A stretch of 64,000 bases of DNA from contig NZ_CP084260.1 in the NCBI RefSeq assembly GCF_022879575.1, forward strand, positions 1,240,001 to 1,304,000. Reading direction: 5' to 3'. The position numbers were made by a program, and so were the translations under genes. The notes under the pieces are model-generated. The model searched no databases and was not told the origin of the DNA. It saw only the letters and a program-made list of their open reading frames with translations. The DNA comes from Caballeronia sp. SL2Y3. GTDB taxonomy: Bacteria > Pseudomonadota > Gammaproteobacteria > Burkholderiales > Burkholderiaceae. Shown here piece after piece: positions 28,964 through 38,014 of the stretch (position 1 is the stretch's first letter; the number at the start of each line of letters is the position of its first letter).

Positions 28964-30637
28964 TCAGGGCTGCGGTTTTTCGACAATCACGCGGCGGGCG
29001 TCCCGGGCGATGACCTGCATCGGCACATGGCGCGCGAGCATGTCGTCATAGCGCGACGGCGGCAGCAGCGCAAGCGCGTAGCGGTCGGCGTCCCATTGTT
29101 TCACCCAGTCGTCGAGCGTCGGCAGCCACTTCTGCGGCTCCGCATGCACGCCGAAGTTCAGCTCGTCGGCTTCCTGCACCATGATCATCGTATGGCCGAG
29201 GTAGAAGGGCATCGTGTGATCGAGCTTCGCCACCGAATAGAACGGCGTGTCGGGCGGCAGCTTCGCCATCGCGGCCTTCACGGCGGGGACGAGCTTCACG
29301 CCCGAGCTGTCGGTGCCGAAGACGTCGTGGCCGGTGCCCGCGATGGTCCCGAGCAGCAGCCACGCCGCGCCGAGTCCCGCCGCGCCCGCGAGCACGCTGC
29401 GGCGGTTCAGCCACAGCGCGACGATCGTCACGACGAACGCCACCGCGAGTCCCGCATAGACCCACACCTGGAACTCGCGATACAGCGCATTCGGCGTATT
29501 CGCGCTGCCGGCCCGGCCGATGAAAATCGCGCCGAACGCCGCGGCGATCAGAAACACCGCATAGCCGATCAGATGCCTGCGGTAGTGCGTGCGCGTGAGC
29601 GACGGCAGATACAGCCCCAGCACGAGCGCGATGGCCGGCGCAATGGGCAGCACGTAGGAAATCAGCTTCGAATGCGATGCGCTGAAGAACAGGAAGATGA
29701 ACGCGGACCAGACGAGCAGCATCGTCACCGGCGCGAAGCCGTTCGGCTGGCGCGGCGTCTTGATGCCGTGTCGCACGCTCTGGAACGCGATGGACAGCCA
29801 CGGCAGGAAGCCGACGATCAGCACCGGCACGAAGTAATAGAACGCGCCGGGGCGGTTCTGCTCGGGCGTCAGATAGCGCTTGAACTGCTGGACGATGAAG
29901 AAGAAATCGAAGAACTCGGGATTCTTCATCTGCACGAGCACGAACCACGGCGCGGCCACGACGAGAAACACGATCAGCCCGCTGCCGATATAAAGCCGCT
30001 TCCACAGCGCCCAGTCGCGCGAAACCAGCGAATAGAGCACGAGCACCGCGCCCGGCAGAATCAGCCCGACCAGGCCCTTAGAGAGCACGGCGGCGGCCAT
30101 CGCGGCCCAGCAGAGCCACATCCACAGGCGCACCTGCCGCGTCGGCAGACCGGGGCGCTGTGCGAGCAGCAACGCGCACAGCGTCACTTCCATCCAGAAC
30201 GACAGGCCCATGTCCAGCGTGTTGAAGTGGCCCATCAGGTTCCAGTACGGGCACGTCGCGAGGATCACCGCGGCGGCGAAACCGGTCATCGCGTTGAACA
30301 CGCGCGCGCCGGTGTAGCCGACGAGCAGCACGCCCGCGAAGCCTGTGAGCGCGGTGTAGAGCCGCGCCTGCCATTCGCCGATGCCGAACCACGCGAACGT
30401 CAGCGCGTTCGCCCAGGTTTGCAGCGGCGGTTTCTCGAAATACTTGTAGCCGTTGTAGCGCGGCGTGATCCAGTCGCCGGTCACGAACATCTCGCGCGCC
30501 ATTTCCGCGTAGCGGCCTTCGTCGCTCGGCACCAGATGACGCAGGCCGAGCGGCGCGAACCAGACGATCGCGAGCGCGAGTACGAGAAGAATGAGCGAAA
30601 GACGTGTGAGCGGTAGCCGCGAAGGCGTATCGTTCAT
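28964..30637 (-). CDS. arnT: Lipid A L-Ara4N transferase (GT83/ArnT)
   Basis: A 557-residue integral membrane glycosyltransferase that transfers L-Ara4N from the undecaprenyl carrier to lipid A phosphates on the periplasmic face, lowering negative charge and conferring polymyxin resistance. The first loop contains the ArnT/PMT signature (VPSDEGRYAEMAREMFVTGDW, FEKPPLQTWANA). About a dozen membrane helices are apparent, with a periplasmic C-terminal domain. It is the first gene of the leftward arn cluster; L-Ara4N addition is essential in some Burkholderia (known), which fits the compact organisation. Confidence 0.94.
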   Translation of the reverse strand: MNDTPSRLPLTRLSLILLVLALAIVWFAPLGLRHLVPSDEGRYAEMAREMFVTGDWITPRYNGYKYFEKPPLQTWANALTFAWFGIGEWQARLYTALTGFAGVLLVGYTGARVFNAMTGFAAAVILATCPYWNLMGHFNTLDMGLSFWMEVTLCALLLAQRPGLPTRQVRLWMWLCWAAMAAAVLSKGLVGLILPGAVLVLYSLVSRDWALWKRLYIGSGLIVFLVVAAPWFVLVQMKNPEFFDFFFIVQQFKRYLTPEQNRPGAFYYFVPVLIVGFLPWLSIAFQSVRHGIKTPRQPNGFAPVTMLLVWSAFIFLFFSASHSKLISYVLPIAPAIALVLGLYLPSLTRTHYRRHLIGYAVFLIAAAFGAIFIGRAGSANTPNALYREFQVWVYAGLAVAFVVTIVALWLNRRSVLAGAAGLGAAWLLLGTIAGTGHDVFGTDSSGVKLVPAVKAAMAKLPPDTPFYSVAKLDHTMPFYLGHTMIMVQEADELNFGVHAEPQKWLPTLDDWVKQWDADRYALALLPPSRYDDMLARHVPMQVIARDARRVIVEKPQP

Positions 30638-30968
30638 GAAGTCGACCTGTCCGATGCCGCAATTGCGGCGCTAGTGATTCGAAATGGCTTGGCGAGGCGC
30701 GATGCCCGCGCTTTCGTGCTTCCGGCGCTTTCATGCTCCCGGTGCGCGCCGCATCTTGAGGCACGCATGAGCCGCCGAAGTTCATCGGCCAGGGCATGCG
30801 GGACGCGGCGGCGTGCGCGCGCCGGGCGGGAGTGTATCGCACGGACGGCCGCGATTCGTCAATTTGGCGCACGCTTACTGGCGCATGCAAACCCCGCGCG
30901 GCGGCCGTGGGAGCCGTGAGTGTGCCTGACCCCGGCTTATCGGACGCTTATTGAAGCTCCGGTCGACA
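30638..30968. other. Intergenic region upstream of arnT
   Basis: No supportable gene on either strand. It is GC-rich and should contain the arnT promoter and the 3' end of the Mth938-like gene transcript. I see no clear -10 box, PmrA-type box or terminator. Confidence 0.5.
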
Positions 30969-31343
30969 TCACCCTTCGATCAAAAGCGCCGCGGCGACGC
31001 GCCGCCCCTCGGACATCAGAATGTTGTAGGTGCGGCAGGCCGCGCCGAAGTCCATTGTCTCGACGCCGATGCGGTGCTTCGCCAGATTCGCGACGAGGCG
31101 CGGATGCGGAAAGCGCAGCTTCGCGCCGCTGCCGAAGATCACCACTTCGGGCGCGGCTTCGATGAGCGCATCGAAGTCGGCGGGGGTGAGGGCGTCGAAC
31201 GCGGTGACGGGCCAGTCCTGCACGGGCGCGTCCGGCACGATGATGACGCTGCCTTCGTGGCGCTGGAGATTGACGGCCACGAAGCCTTCGCCGTAGCTCG
31301 TGATGGTGTTGAGCGCGCCGCTGGATTCCTGATGAAGTTTCAA
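30969..31343 (-). CDS. Mth938-like domain (DUF498) protein
   Basis: A 124-residue protein of the Mth938/NDUFAF3-like fold. Conserved parts are GYGEGFVAVN-like YGEGFVAVNLQRHEGSVIIVPD, PEVVIFGSGAKLRFPHPRL and VETMDFGAACRTYNILMSEGRRVAAALL. The eukaryotic relative NDUFAF3 helps assemble respiratory complex I; the bacterial role is unknown. I chose a TTG start at 31343 because relatives begin MKLHQ at this point; the frame is open upstream to 31547 but that part is basic and not conserved. Divergent from alaA. Confidence 0.8.
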   Translation of the reverse strand: MKLHQESSGALNTITSYGEGFVAVNLQRHEGSVIIVPDAPVQDWPVTAFDALTPADFDALIEAAPEVVIFGSGAKLRFPHPRLVANLAKHRIGVETMDFGAACRTYNILMSEGRRVAAALLIEG

Positions 31344-31835
31344 AACGATGATCCGGCAAGGAAAGAGGGGGCGGGCCTGGTTCCGGCTGACGCGCCGCGA
31401 CCGATCCGGCGCGGCACTTGAACGGGGCGGAGCGCTCCCGCCGATGGCGCACGATGGTGCATTGCGGAACTGAGCCATAATCAGTAAATTATAACTTTCC
31501 GGCCGCCGGGTTCGCTTGCGGCGCCCGTTGCGCTCGCGTGCCGCCACAAGCCGCCATCGACACGCAATCCGGCCGGCAGCGCCCTTGCCCTATCTGGCCC
31601 GGCGTCAATCGCGGCGCCGGCCATTGCGCAAAGCCAAACGGCTGGGTCGGCCGCACAACTCCGTAACATCCCGCTTTGCCTGTCCGGCGCTGTTTCGTCG
31701 ATACTCGTCGACACTTCGGCGATACTTCGAGCGGCGCCGCGCGTCCGAACGGCGCGGCGGCCGCCGAAATCGCCCGCTTCAGCAGCCGCACAACAAGCGA
31801 ACCCGACAGCCCGTTCAACATAAGAGCCGCTAGCC
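31344..31835. other. Divergent intergenic region, Mth938-like gene / alaA
   Basis: About 490 bases without a supportable gene. The minus strand carries a perfect TATAAT (31488-31493) in a short AT-rich patch, possibly a -10 box for the leftward gene, but no matching -35 was found. The rest is GC-rich with no clear structure. Confidence 0.45.
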
Positions 31836-33074
31836 GTGAAACCGATCCTTAAATCCAACAAGCTGCAAAACGTCTGCTACGACATCCGCGGACCCGTGCT
31901 CGAGCACGCGAAGCGCCTCGAAGAGGAAGGGCATCGCATCATCAAGCTGAACATCGGGAATCTGGCGCCGTTCGGCTTCGAGGCGCCGGACGAGATCATT
32001 CAGGACATGATCCGCAATCTTCCCGGCTCGTCGGGCTATTCGGATTCCAAGGGCGTGTTCGCGGCGCGCAAGGCGATCATGCACTACACGCAGCAAAAGG
32101 GCGTGGCGGGCGTCGAACTGGACGACATTTTCATCGGCAATGGCGCGTCCGAGCTGATCGTGATGGCCATGCAGGCGCTTCTCAACGACGGCGACGAAGT
32201 GCTGCTGCCCGCGCCCGACTATCCGCTGTGGACCGCGGCCGTGAGCCTTTCGGCTGGCACGCCGCGCCATTACATGTGCGAGGAAGGCAACGGCTGGATG
32301 CCGGATCTCGACGATATCCGCGCGAAGATCACGCCGAACACGAAGGCGCTCGTCGTCATCAATCCGAACAACCCGACGGGCGCGCTGTATTCGGACGAAC
32401 TGCTGCTGGAACTGATCGGCATTGCGCGCGAACACGGTCTCATCATTTTCGCGGACGAGGTCTACGACAAGATCGTCTACGACGGCAAGACGCATACGTC
32501 GATGGCCGCGCTGTCCGAAGACGTCATCACGGTCACGTTCAATAGCCTCTCGAAGAGCTACCGCTCGTGCGGCTACCGCGCGGGCTGGATGGCGATTTCG
32601 GGGCTGATCGAAGAGAACCGTCGCCGCGCGAAGGACTATCTGGAAGGGCTCGGCATTCTCGCGTCGATGCGCCTGTGCCCGAACGTTCCCGGCCAGTACG
32701 CCATTCAGACGGCGCTCGGCGGCTATCAGAGCATCAACGACCTGATCGTGCCGGGCGGGCGGCTCTTCAAGCAGCGCGATCTCGCCTACGACATGCTCAC
32801 GGCCATTCCCGGCGTGAGCTGCGTGAAGCCGCAGGCCGCGCTCTACATGTTCCCGAAGCTCGATCCGAAGATGTACCCGATCGCCGACGACCAGCAGTTC
32901 ATCACGGACCTGCTGCTCGAAGAGCGCGTTCTGCTCGTGCAAGGCACCGGCTTCAACTGGCCGACGCCGGATCACTTCCGCGTGGTCTTCCTGCCGAACA
33001 TCGACGATCTGGCCGATTCGATCAACCGCATCGCGCGCTTCCTCGACGGCTATCGCAAACGGCACTCCGCTTAA
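31836..33074 (+). CDS. alaA: Glutamate-pyruvate aminotransferase (alanine transaminase) AlaA
   Basis: PLP-dependent class I aminotransferase, 412 residues, that makes alanine from pyruvate and glutamate. The sequence KSNKLQNVCYDIRGPVLEHAKRLEEEGHRIIKLNIGNLAPFGFE is characteristic of AlaA. The PLP lysine lies in NSLSKSYRSCGYRAGW, and INPNNPTGALYS binds the cofactor. It begins with GTG. It is followed after 26 bases by hom, so supply of aspartate-family amino acids and alanine synthesis appear linked in one transcript. Confidence 0.92.
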   Translation: MKPILKSNKLQNVCYDIRGPVLEHAKRLEEEGHRIIKLNIGNLAPFGFEAPDEIIQDMIRNLPGSSGYSDSKGVFAARKAIMHYTQQKGVAGVELDDIFIGNGASELIVMAMQALLNDGDEVLLPAPDYPLWTAAVSLSAGTPRHYMCEEGNGWMPDLDDIRAKITPNTKALVVINPNNPTGALYSDELLLELIGIAREHGLIIFADEVYDKIVYDGKTHTSMAALSEDVITVTFNSLSKSYRSCGYRAGWMAISGLIEENRRRAKDYLEGLGILASMRLCPNVPGQYAIQTALGGYQSINDLIVPGGRLFKQRDLAYDMLTAIPGVSCVKPQAALYMFPKLDPKMYPIADDQQFITDLLLEERVLLVQGTGFNWPTPDHFRVVFLPNIDDLADSINRIARFLDGYRKRHSA

Positions 33075-33100
33075 ATCTCCCTTTATAAGACTCGCGCAGT

Positions 33101-34417
33101 ATGGAACCGATCAAAGTAGGACTCTTGGGCTTCGGCACGGTGGGCAGCGGCACCTTCACGGTGCTGCGGCGCAATCAGGAAGAAATCAAACGACGCGCGG
33201 GCCGCGGCATCGAGATCGCGCGCATCGCGGTGCGCACGCCGGCCAAGGCCAAGGCGGCGGAGGGCGTCGCGGTCACGGACGACTTCCACGCGGTCGTCGA
33301 CGATCCTGCCATCGATATCGTGTGCGAAATGATCGGCGGAACGGGTTTCGCGCGCGAACTGGTGCTGCGCGCGATCGCCAACGGCAAGCACGTCGTGACC
33401 GCGAACAAGGCGCTGCTCGCGGTCCACGGCACGGAGATTTTCGAAGCGGCGCGCGCGAAGGGCGTGATGGTCGCGTTCGAGGCGGCGGTGGCGGGCGGCA
33501 TTCCGATCATCAAGGCGCTGCGCGAGGGGCTGACCGCGAACCGCATCGAGGCCATCGCGGGCATCATCAACGGCACGACGAACTACATTCTTTCGGAGAT
33601 GCGCGACCGCGGCATCGACTTCGCGACGGCGCTTTCGGCCGCGCAGGAGCTGGGCTACGCGGAAGCCGATCCGACCTTCGACATCGAAGGCGTGGACGCC
33701 GCGCACAAGATCACGATCATGAGCGCAATCGCGTTCGGCGTGCCGGTGCAGTTCGACCGCGCGTACGTGGAAGGCATCAGCAAGCTCGCGGCCATCGACA
33801 TGCGCTACGCCGAGGATCTCGGCTATCGCATCAAGCTGCTCGGCATCGCGCGGCGCACGGAGAAGGGCATCGAGCTGCGCACGCATCCGACGCTCGTGCC
33901 GGAAAAGCGCCTGCTCGCGAACGTCGAAGGCGCGATGAACGCGGTCGTCGTGCATGGCGACGCGGTCGGCATGACGCTCTACTACGGCAAGGGCGCGGGC
34001 GCGGAGCCGACAGCTTCGGCCGTGGTCGCCGATCTCGTGGACGTGACGCGGCTGCATACCGCCGATCCGGAGCATCGCGTGCCGCATCTGGCTTTCCAGC
34101 CCGATAGTCTTTCGAACACGCCGATCCTGCCGATCGACGAGATCACGAGCGGCTATTACCTGCGGTTGCGCGTGGCGGACGTCACGGGCGTGCTCGCCGA
34201 CATCACGCGCATTCTGGCGGACAAGGGCATTTCCATCGACGCGCTCTTGCAAAAGGAATCGCAACAGGTCGATGGCGCCCACGAGGGCGAAACGGACATC
34301 ATCCTCATCACGCACGAGACCGTGGAAAAGAACGCGAACGCGGCGATCGCCGAGATCGAGGCGCTCGCGACGGTGGTCTCGAAGGTGACGAAGCTGCGCA
34401 TCGCAGCCCTCAATTAA
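33101..34417 (+). CDS. hom: Homoserine dehydrogenase
   Basis: Reduces aspartate semialdehyde to homoserine. The 438-residue monofunctional enzyme has the N-terminal nucleotide-binding motif GLLGFGTVGSGT, the catalytic core AGIINGTTNYILSEM and EADPTFDIEGVDAAHK, and a C-terminal ACT domain (YYLRLRVADVTGVLADITRILADKGISIDAL) for threonine feedback inhibition. It precedes thrC by 15 bases; thrB (homoserine kinase) is not beside them, as is usual in Burkholderia. Confidence 0.96.
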   Translation: MEPIKVGLLGFGTVGSGTFTVLRRNQEEIKRRAGRGIEIARIAVRTPAKAKAAEGVAVTDDFHAVVDDPAIDIVCEMIGGTGFARELVLRAIANGKHVVTANKALLAVHGTEIFEAARAKGVMVAFEAAVAGGIPIIKALREGLTANRIEAIAGIINGTTNYILSEMRDRGIDFATALSAAQELGYAEADPTFDIEGVDAAHKITIMSAIAFGVPVQFDRAYVEGISKLAAIDMRYAEDLGYRIKLLGIARRTEKGIELRTHPTLVPEKRLLANVEGAMNAVVVHGDAVGMTLYYGKGAGAEPTASAVVADLVDVTRLHTADPEHRVPHLAFQPDSLSNTPILPIDEITSGYYLRLRVADVTGVLADITRILADKGISIDALLQKESQQVDGAHEGETDIILITHETVEKNANAAIAEIEALATVVSKVTKLRIAALN

Positions 34418-34432
34418 GCGCAGGAAAGCGAC

Positions 34433-35878
34433 ATGAACTACATTTCGACGCGCGGCGCCGGCACCGGCGAGCGCCACACGTTTTCCGACATCCTGCTCGG
34501 CGGTCTTGCGAAGGACGGCGGCTTGTACTTGCCGGCGGAGTATCCGCGCGTATCGGCCGATGAACTCGCGCGCTGGCGCACGCTGTCGTACGCGGATCTC
34601 GCATTCGAAGTGCTCTCGAAATTCAGCGACGACATTCCCGCCGACGATCTGCGCTCGCTCACGCGCAAGACGTACACGGCGCAGGTCTACAGCAATGTGC
34701 GCCACGAAGAAAGCGCCTCGCAGATCACGCCGCTCAAAACGCTCGGCGTGGAAAACGGCGCGCCGCTTTCGCTGCTGGAACTCTCGAACGGTCCGACGCT
34801 CGCGTTCAAGGACATGGCCATGCAACTGCTCGGCAATCTGTTCGAGTACGCATTGGCCAAGCACGGCGAGCAACTGAACATCCTCGGCGCGACGTCGGGC
34901 GACACCGGCAGCGCCGCCGAATACGCGATGCGCGGCAAGACCGGCGTGCGCGTCTTCATGCTGTCGCCGCACAGGAAGATGAGCGCGTTCCAGACCGCGC
35001 AGATGTTTTCGCTGCAGGACCCGAACATCTTCAATCTGGCCGTGGAAGGCAACTTCGACCACTGCCAGGACATCGTGAAGGCCGTGTCGAACGATCATGC
35101 GTTCAAGGCCAAGCACAAGATCGGCACGGTCAATTCGATCAACTGGGCGCGCGTCGTGGCGCAGGTCGTCTACTACTTCAAGGGCTATTTCGCCGCGACC
35201 AAGAGCAACGACGAGCGCGTGTCGTTCACCGTGCCGTCCGGCAACTTCGGCAATGTGTGCGCGGGACATATCGCGCGCATGATGGGCCTGCCGATCGACC
35301 AGCTCGTCGTCGCCACGAACGAAAACGACGTGCTCGACGAGTTCTTCAGGACGGGCGTGTATCGCGTGCGCGGCGCGGCGGAGACGTATCACACGACATC
35401 GCCGAGCATGGACATTTCGAAGGCGTCGAACTTCGAGCGTTTCGTGTACGACCTGCTTGGCCGCGATCCGGCGCGCGTCGTGCAACTTTTCCGCGATGTC
35501 GAGGAGAAGGGCGGGTTCGATCTCGCGGCGAGCGGCGACTTTGCCCGCGTGAAGCAGTTCGGCTTCGTGTCGGGCAAGAGCGGCCACGACGACCGCGTGC
35601 AAACCATCCGCGACGTCTTCGAACGCTACGACACGATGATCGACACGCACACCGCGGACGGGGTCAAGGTCGCGCGCGAGAATCTCAAGCCCGGCGTGCC
35701 GATGATCGTGCTGGAGACGGCGCAGCCGATCAAATTCGGCGAAACCATCCGCGAGGCGCTCGAACGCGAGCCCGAGCGGCCGGCTGCATTCGTGGGACTT
35801 GAAAAACTGCCACAAAGGTTCGATATCGTTCCTGCCGATGCGGCTGTCGTGAAGGCTTATATCGCCGAGCGGACCTGA
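34433..35878 (+). CDS. thrC: Threonine synthase
   Basis: PLP enzyme converting phosphohomoserine to threonine. The 481-residue length is that of the enterobacterial/yeast-type class. The motifs NGPTLAFKDMAMQLLGNLFEYAL (PLP lysine in AFKD), GATSGDTGSAAEYAM and PSGNFGNVCAGHIARMMGLP are intact. It begins with an ATG preceded by AGGAAAG and ends the alaA-hom-thrC run. Confidence 0.96.
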   Translation: MNYISTRGAGTGERHTFSDILLGGLAKDGGLYLPAEYPRVSADELARWRTLSYADLAFEVLSKFSDDIPADDLRSLTRKTYTAQVYSNVRHEESASQITPLKTLGVENGAPLSLLELSNGPTLAFKDMAMQLLGNLFEYALAKHGEQLNILGATSGDTGSAAEYAMRGKTGVRVFMLSPHRKMSAFQTAQMFSLQDPNIFNLAVEGNFDHCQDIVKAVSNDHAFKAKHKIGTVNSINWARVVAQVVYYFKGYFAATKSNDERVSFTVPSGNFGNVCAGHIARMMGLPIDQLVVATNENDVLDEFFRTGVYRVRGAAETYHTTSPSMDISKASNFERFVYDLLGRDPARVVQLFRDVEEKGGFDLAASGDFARVKQFGFVSGKSGHDDRVQTIRDVFERYDTMIDTHTADGVKVARENLKPGVPMIVLETAQPIKFGETIREALEREPERPAAFVGLEKLPQRFDIVPADAAVVKAYIAERT

Positions 35879-35899
35879 GGGTTCGGGGGCGAGACGACG

Positions 35900-35936
35900 C
35901 GCGGGGGCGCGGTCCAACGAGGGCCGCGCCCCCGCG
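35900..35936. terminator. Very stable GC hairpin downstream of thrC
   Basis: A near-continuous stem of about 16 pairs (35900-35915 with 35921-35936, one G-T pair) with a five-base AACGA loop, 22 bases after the thrC stop. No T-run follows on the plus strand. It probably protects the mRNA end or acts as an imperfect terminator. Confidence 0.65.
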
Positions 35937-36100
35937 GCGCTTTCGGCGCGCGCTTCGCGGCCGGACGGCCGCATCGCGGGCATTTTTGCCGGATGCCGCG
36001 CCGGACAACCGCCCGCATAACGGCTTCAGACGGCGAAAAAGCCGTCAAAAGCTGCTAAAATCTCAGGTTTTTCGCCGTACTCCATTCGAAAGGACGCGCC

Positions 36101-37693
36101 GTGCTGTCTACCGCCAATATCACCATGCAATTCGGGCCCAAGCCCCTCTTCGAGAACATCTCGGTCAAGTTCGGCGAAGGCAATCGCTATGGCCTGATTG
36201 GGGCGAACGGCTGCGGCAAGTCGACGTTCATGAAGATTCTGGGCGGCGATCTCGAACCCAGTTCCGGCAACGTCATGCTGGAGCCGAACGTGCGTCTCGG
36301 CAAGCTGCGTCAGGACCAGTTCGCGTACGAAGACATGCGCGTGCTCGACGTCGTCATGATGGGCCACACCGAAATGTGGGCCGCGATGACCGAGCGCGAC
36401 GCGATCTACGCGAACCCCGACGCCACCGACGACGACTACATGCGCGCCGCCGAACTCGAAGCGAAGTTCGCGGAATACGACGGCTACACCGCCGAAGCGC
36501 GCGCGGGAGAACTGCTGCTCGGCATCGGCATCAACATTGCCGACCACAACGGCCCGATGAGCAACATCGCGCCGGGCTGGAAGCTGCGCGTGCTGCTCGC
36601 GCAGGCGCTGTTCTCGAAGCCCGACGTGCTGCTCCTGGACGAGCCGACCAACAACCTCGACATCAACTCGATCCGTTGGCTGGAAGACGTGCTCAACCAG
36701 TACAACTCGACGATGATCATCATCTCGCACGATCGGCACTTCCTGAACCAGGTCTGCACGCACATGGCGGACATGGACTACGGCACGCTGAAAATCTGGC
36801 CGGGCAACTACGACGACTACATGCTCGCGAGCACGCAGGCGCGCGAGCGTCAGCAGGCCGCGAACGCCAAGGCGAAGGAACGCGTGGCCGACCTGCAGGA
36901 CTTCGTGCGCCGCTTCTCGGCCAACAAGTCGAAGGCGCGCCAGGCCACCAGCCGCCTGAAGATGATCGACAAGATCAAGATCGAGGAATTCAAGCCGTCG
37001 TCGCGGCAGAACCCGTTTATCCGCTTCGACTTCGAGAAGAAGCTGCATAACATCGCGGTGGTGGCCGACAGCATCACGAAGAAGTACGACCGCACCATCT
37101 TCCAGAACTTCAACTTGAGCGTGCAGCCGGGCGAACGAATCGCGATCATCGGCGAGAACGGCGCGGGCAAGACCACGCTGCTCAAGGCGCTGAAGGGCGC
37201 GCTGGAACTGGACGGCGGCACGGTCAAGTGGGCGGAAAACGCGAATGTCGGCTACATGCCGCAGGACACGTACGAAGAGTTTCCGAAGGACGAGACGCTG
37301 ACCGAGTGGGTCGACCAGTACCGTCAGGAAGGCGACGACGACCAGATGGTGCGCGGCACGCTCGGCCGGCTGCTGTTCAACGCGGACGACATCAAGAAGA
37401 ACGTGAAGGTGCTGTCGGGCGGCGAGAAGGGCCGCATGATCTGGGGCAAGCTGATGCTCGGCCGCCACAACGTGCTGCTGATGGACGAGCCGACGAATCA
37501 CATGGACATGGAGTCGATCGAGTCGCTGCAGATCGCGCTGGACAAGTTCGAAGGCACGCTCATTTTCGTGTCGCACGACCGCGAGTTCGTGAGCGGGCTG
37601 GCGAACCGGATCATCGAAGTGAAGACGGACGGCACGCTGCGGGACTTCGGCGGGAACTACGAGGATTTTCTGGCGAGCCAGGGGATTCAGTAA
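36101..37693 (+). CDS. ABC-F family ATPase, YbiT-like
   Basis: A 530-residue cytoplasmic protein with two ABC cassettes and no membrane domain. First cassette: Walker [10 protein letters not shown], Walker [13 protein letters not shown]. Second: Walker [10 protein letters not shown], signature LSGGEKGR, Walker [13 protein letters not shown]. The linker between them (about 240-320) is long and charged, as in translation factors of the EttA/YbiT group that act on the ribosomal E site. The first cassette has IAPGWK in place of the usual LSGG signature, a known trait of this subgroup. GTG start with AAAGGA upstream. Closest E. coli relative by sequence is YbiT. Confidence 0.9.
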   Translation: MLSTANITMQFGPKPLFENISVKFGEGNRYGLIGANGCGKSTFMKILGGDLEPSSGNVMLEPNVRLGKLRQDQFAYEDMRVLDVVMMGHTEMWAAMTERDAIYANPDATDDDYMRAAELEAKFAEYDGYTAEARAGELLLGIGINIADHNGPMSNIAPGWKLRVLLAQALFSKPDVLLLDEPTNNLDINSIRWLEDVLNQYNSTMIIISHDRHFLNQVCTHMADMDYGTLKIWPGNYDDYMLASTQARERQQAANAKAKERVADLQDFVRRFSANKSKARQATSRLKMIDKIKIEEFKPSSRQNPFIRFDFEKKLHNIAVVADSITKKYDRTIFQNFNLSVQPGERIAIIGENGAGKTTLLKALKGALELDGGTVKWAENANVGYMPQDTYEEFPKDETLTEWVDQYRQEGDDDQMVRGTLGRLLFNADDIKKNVKVLSGGEKGRMIWGKLMLGRHNVLLMDEPTNHMDMESIESLQIALDKFEGTLIFVSHDREFVSGLANRIIEVKTDGTLRDFGGNYEDFLASQGIQ

Positions 37694-37718
37694 GTCGGCG
37701 AGTTCGGCCGCTGAAGGG

Positions 37719-37744
37719 AAAAAAGCCGCGTTCGCGGCTTTTTT
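37719..37744. terminator. Bidirectional terminator between ABC-F and DUF1289 genes
   Basis: AAAAAAGCCGCG-TT-CGCGGCTTTTTT is a perfect 12-bp inverted repeat with a two-base spacer and T-runs on both strands, placed between convergent genes. Confidence 0.92.
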
Positions 37745-37788
37745 CGTTTGCAGACGCCCGTTTTGTCGTGTCAGGCAACCGCCAACGC

Positions 37789-37992
37789 TCACACCTTGTC
37801 ATTGCGAAACCGCATCGCGGTTGCCTCGCGCGTGATCCGCTCCCAGATCCCGCGCTTCTCCTCGTCGCTCAGAAACACCCAGTTCGAGACCTCGCCCGCC
37901 GTGCGGCCGCAGCCTTTGCAGACTTCGTCGAAAAGCGTGGAGCACACGCCGATGCAAGGGCTGTCGGGAAGGTCGTGAAGAATCGAAGACAT
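37789..37992 (-). CDS. DUF1289 small cysteine-rich protein
   Basis: A 67-residue protein with the DUF1289 pattern SPCIGVCSTLFDEVCKGCGRTAGEVSNWVFLSDEEKRGIWERI. Four cysteines (C-x3-C-x8-C-x2-C) suggest a metal or iron-sulfur site; function unknown. The ATG at 37992 was chosen because the conserved block begins nine residues later; the frame extends 11 codons further upstream, across the start of the spacer with the phospholipase gene. Confidence 0.85.
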   Translation of the reverse strand: MSSILHDLPDSPCIGVCSTLFDEVCKGCGRTAGEVSNWVFLSDEEKRGIWERITREATAMRFRNDKV

Positions 37993-38014
37993 GAGCGGGA
38001 TCGTAGGAAAAGAA

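Noticed and set aside
35857..36048. Leftward 63-codon frame with a CPRCGRP motif
   Set aside because: The Cys motif looks like a zinc ribbon, but most of the frame lies across the GC hairpin after thrC and it has no ribosome site or partner; coincidence is more likely.
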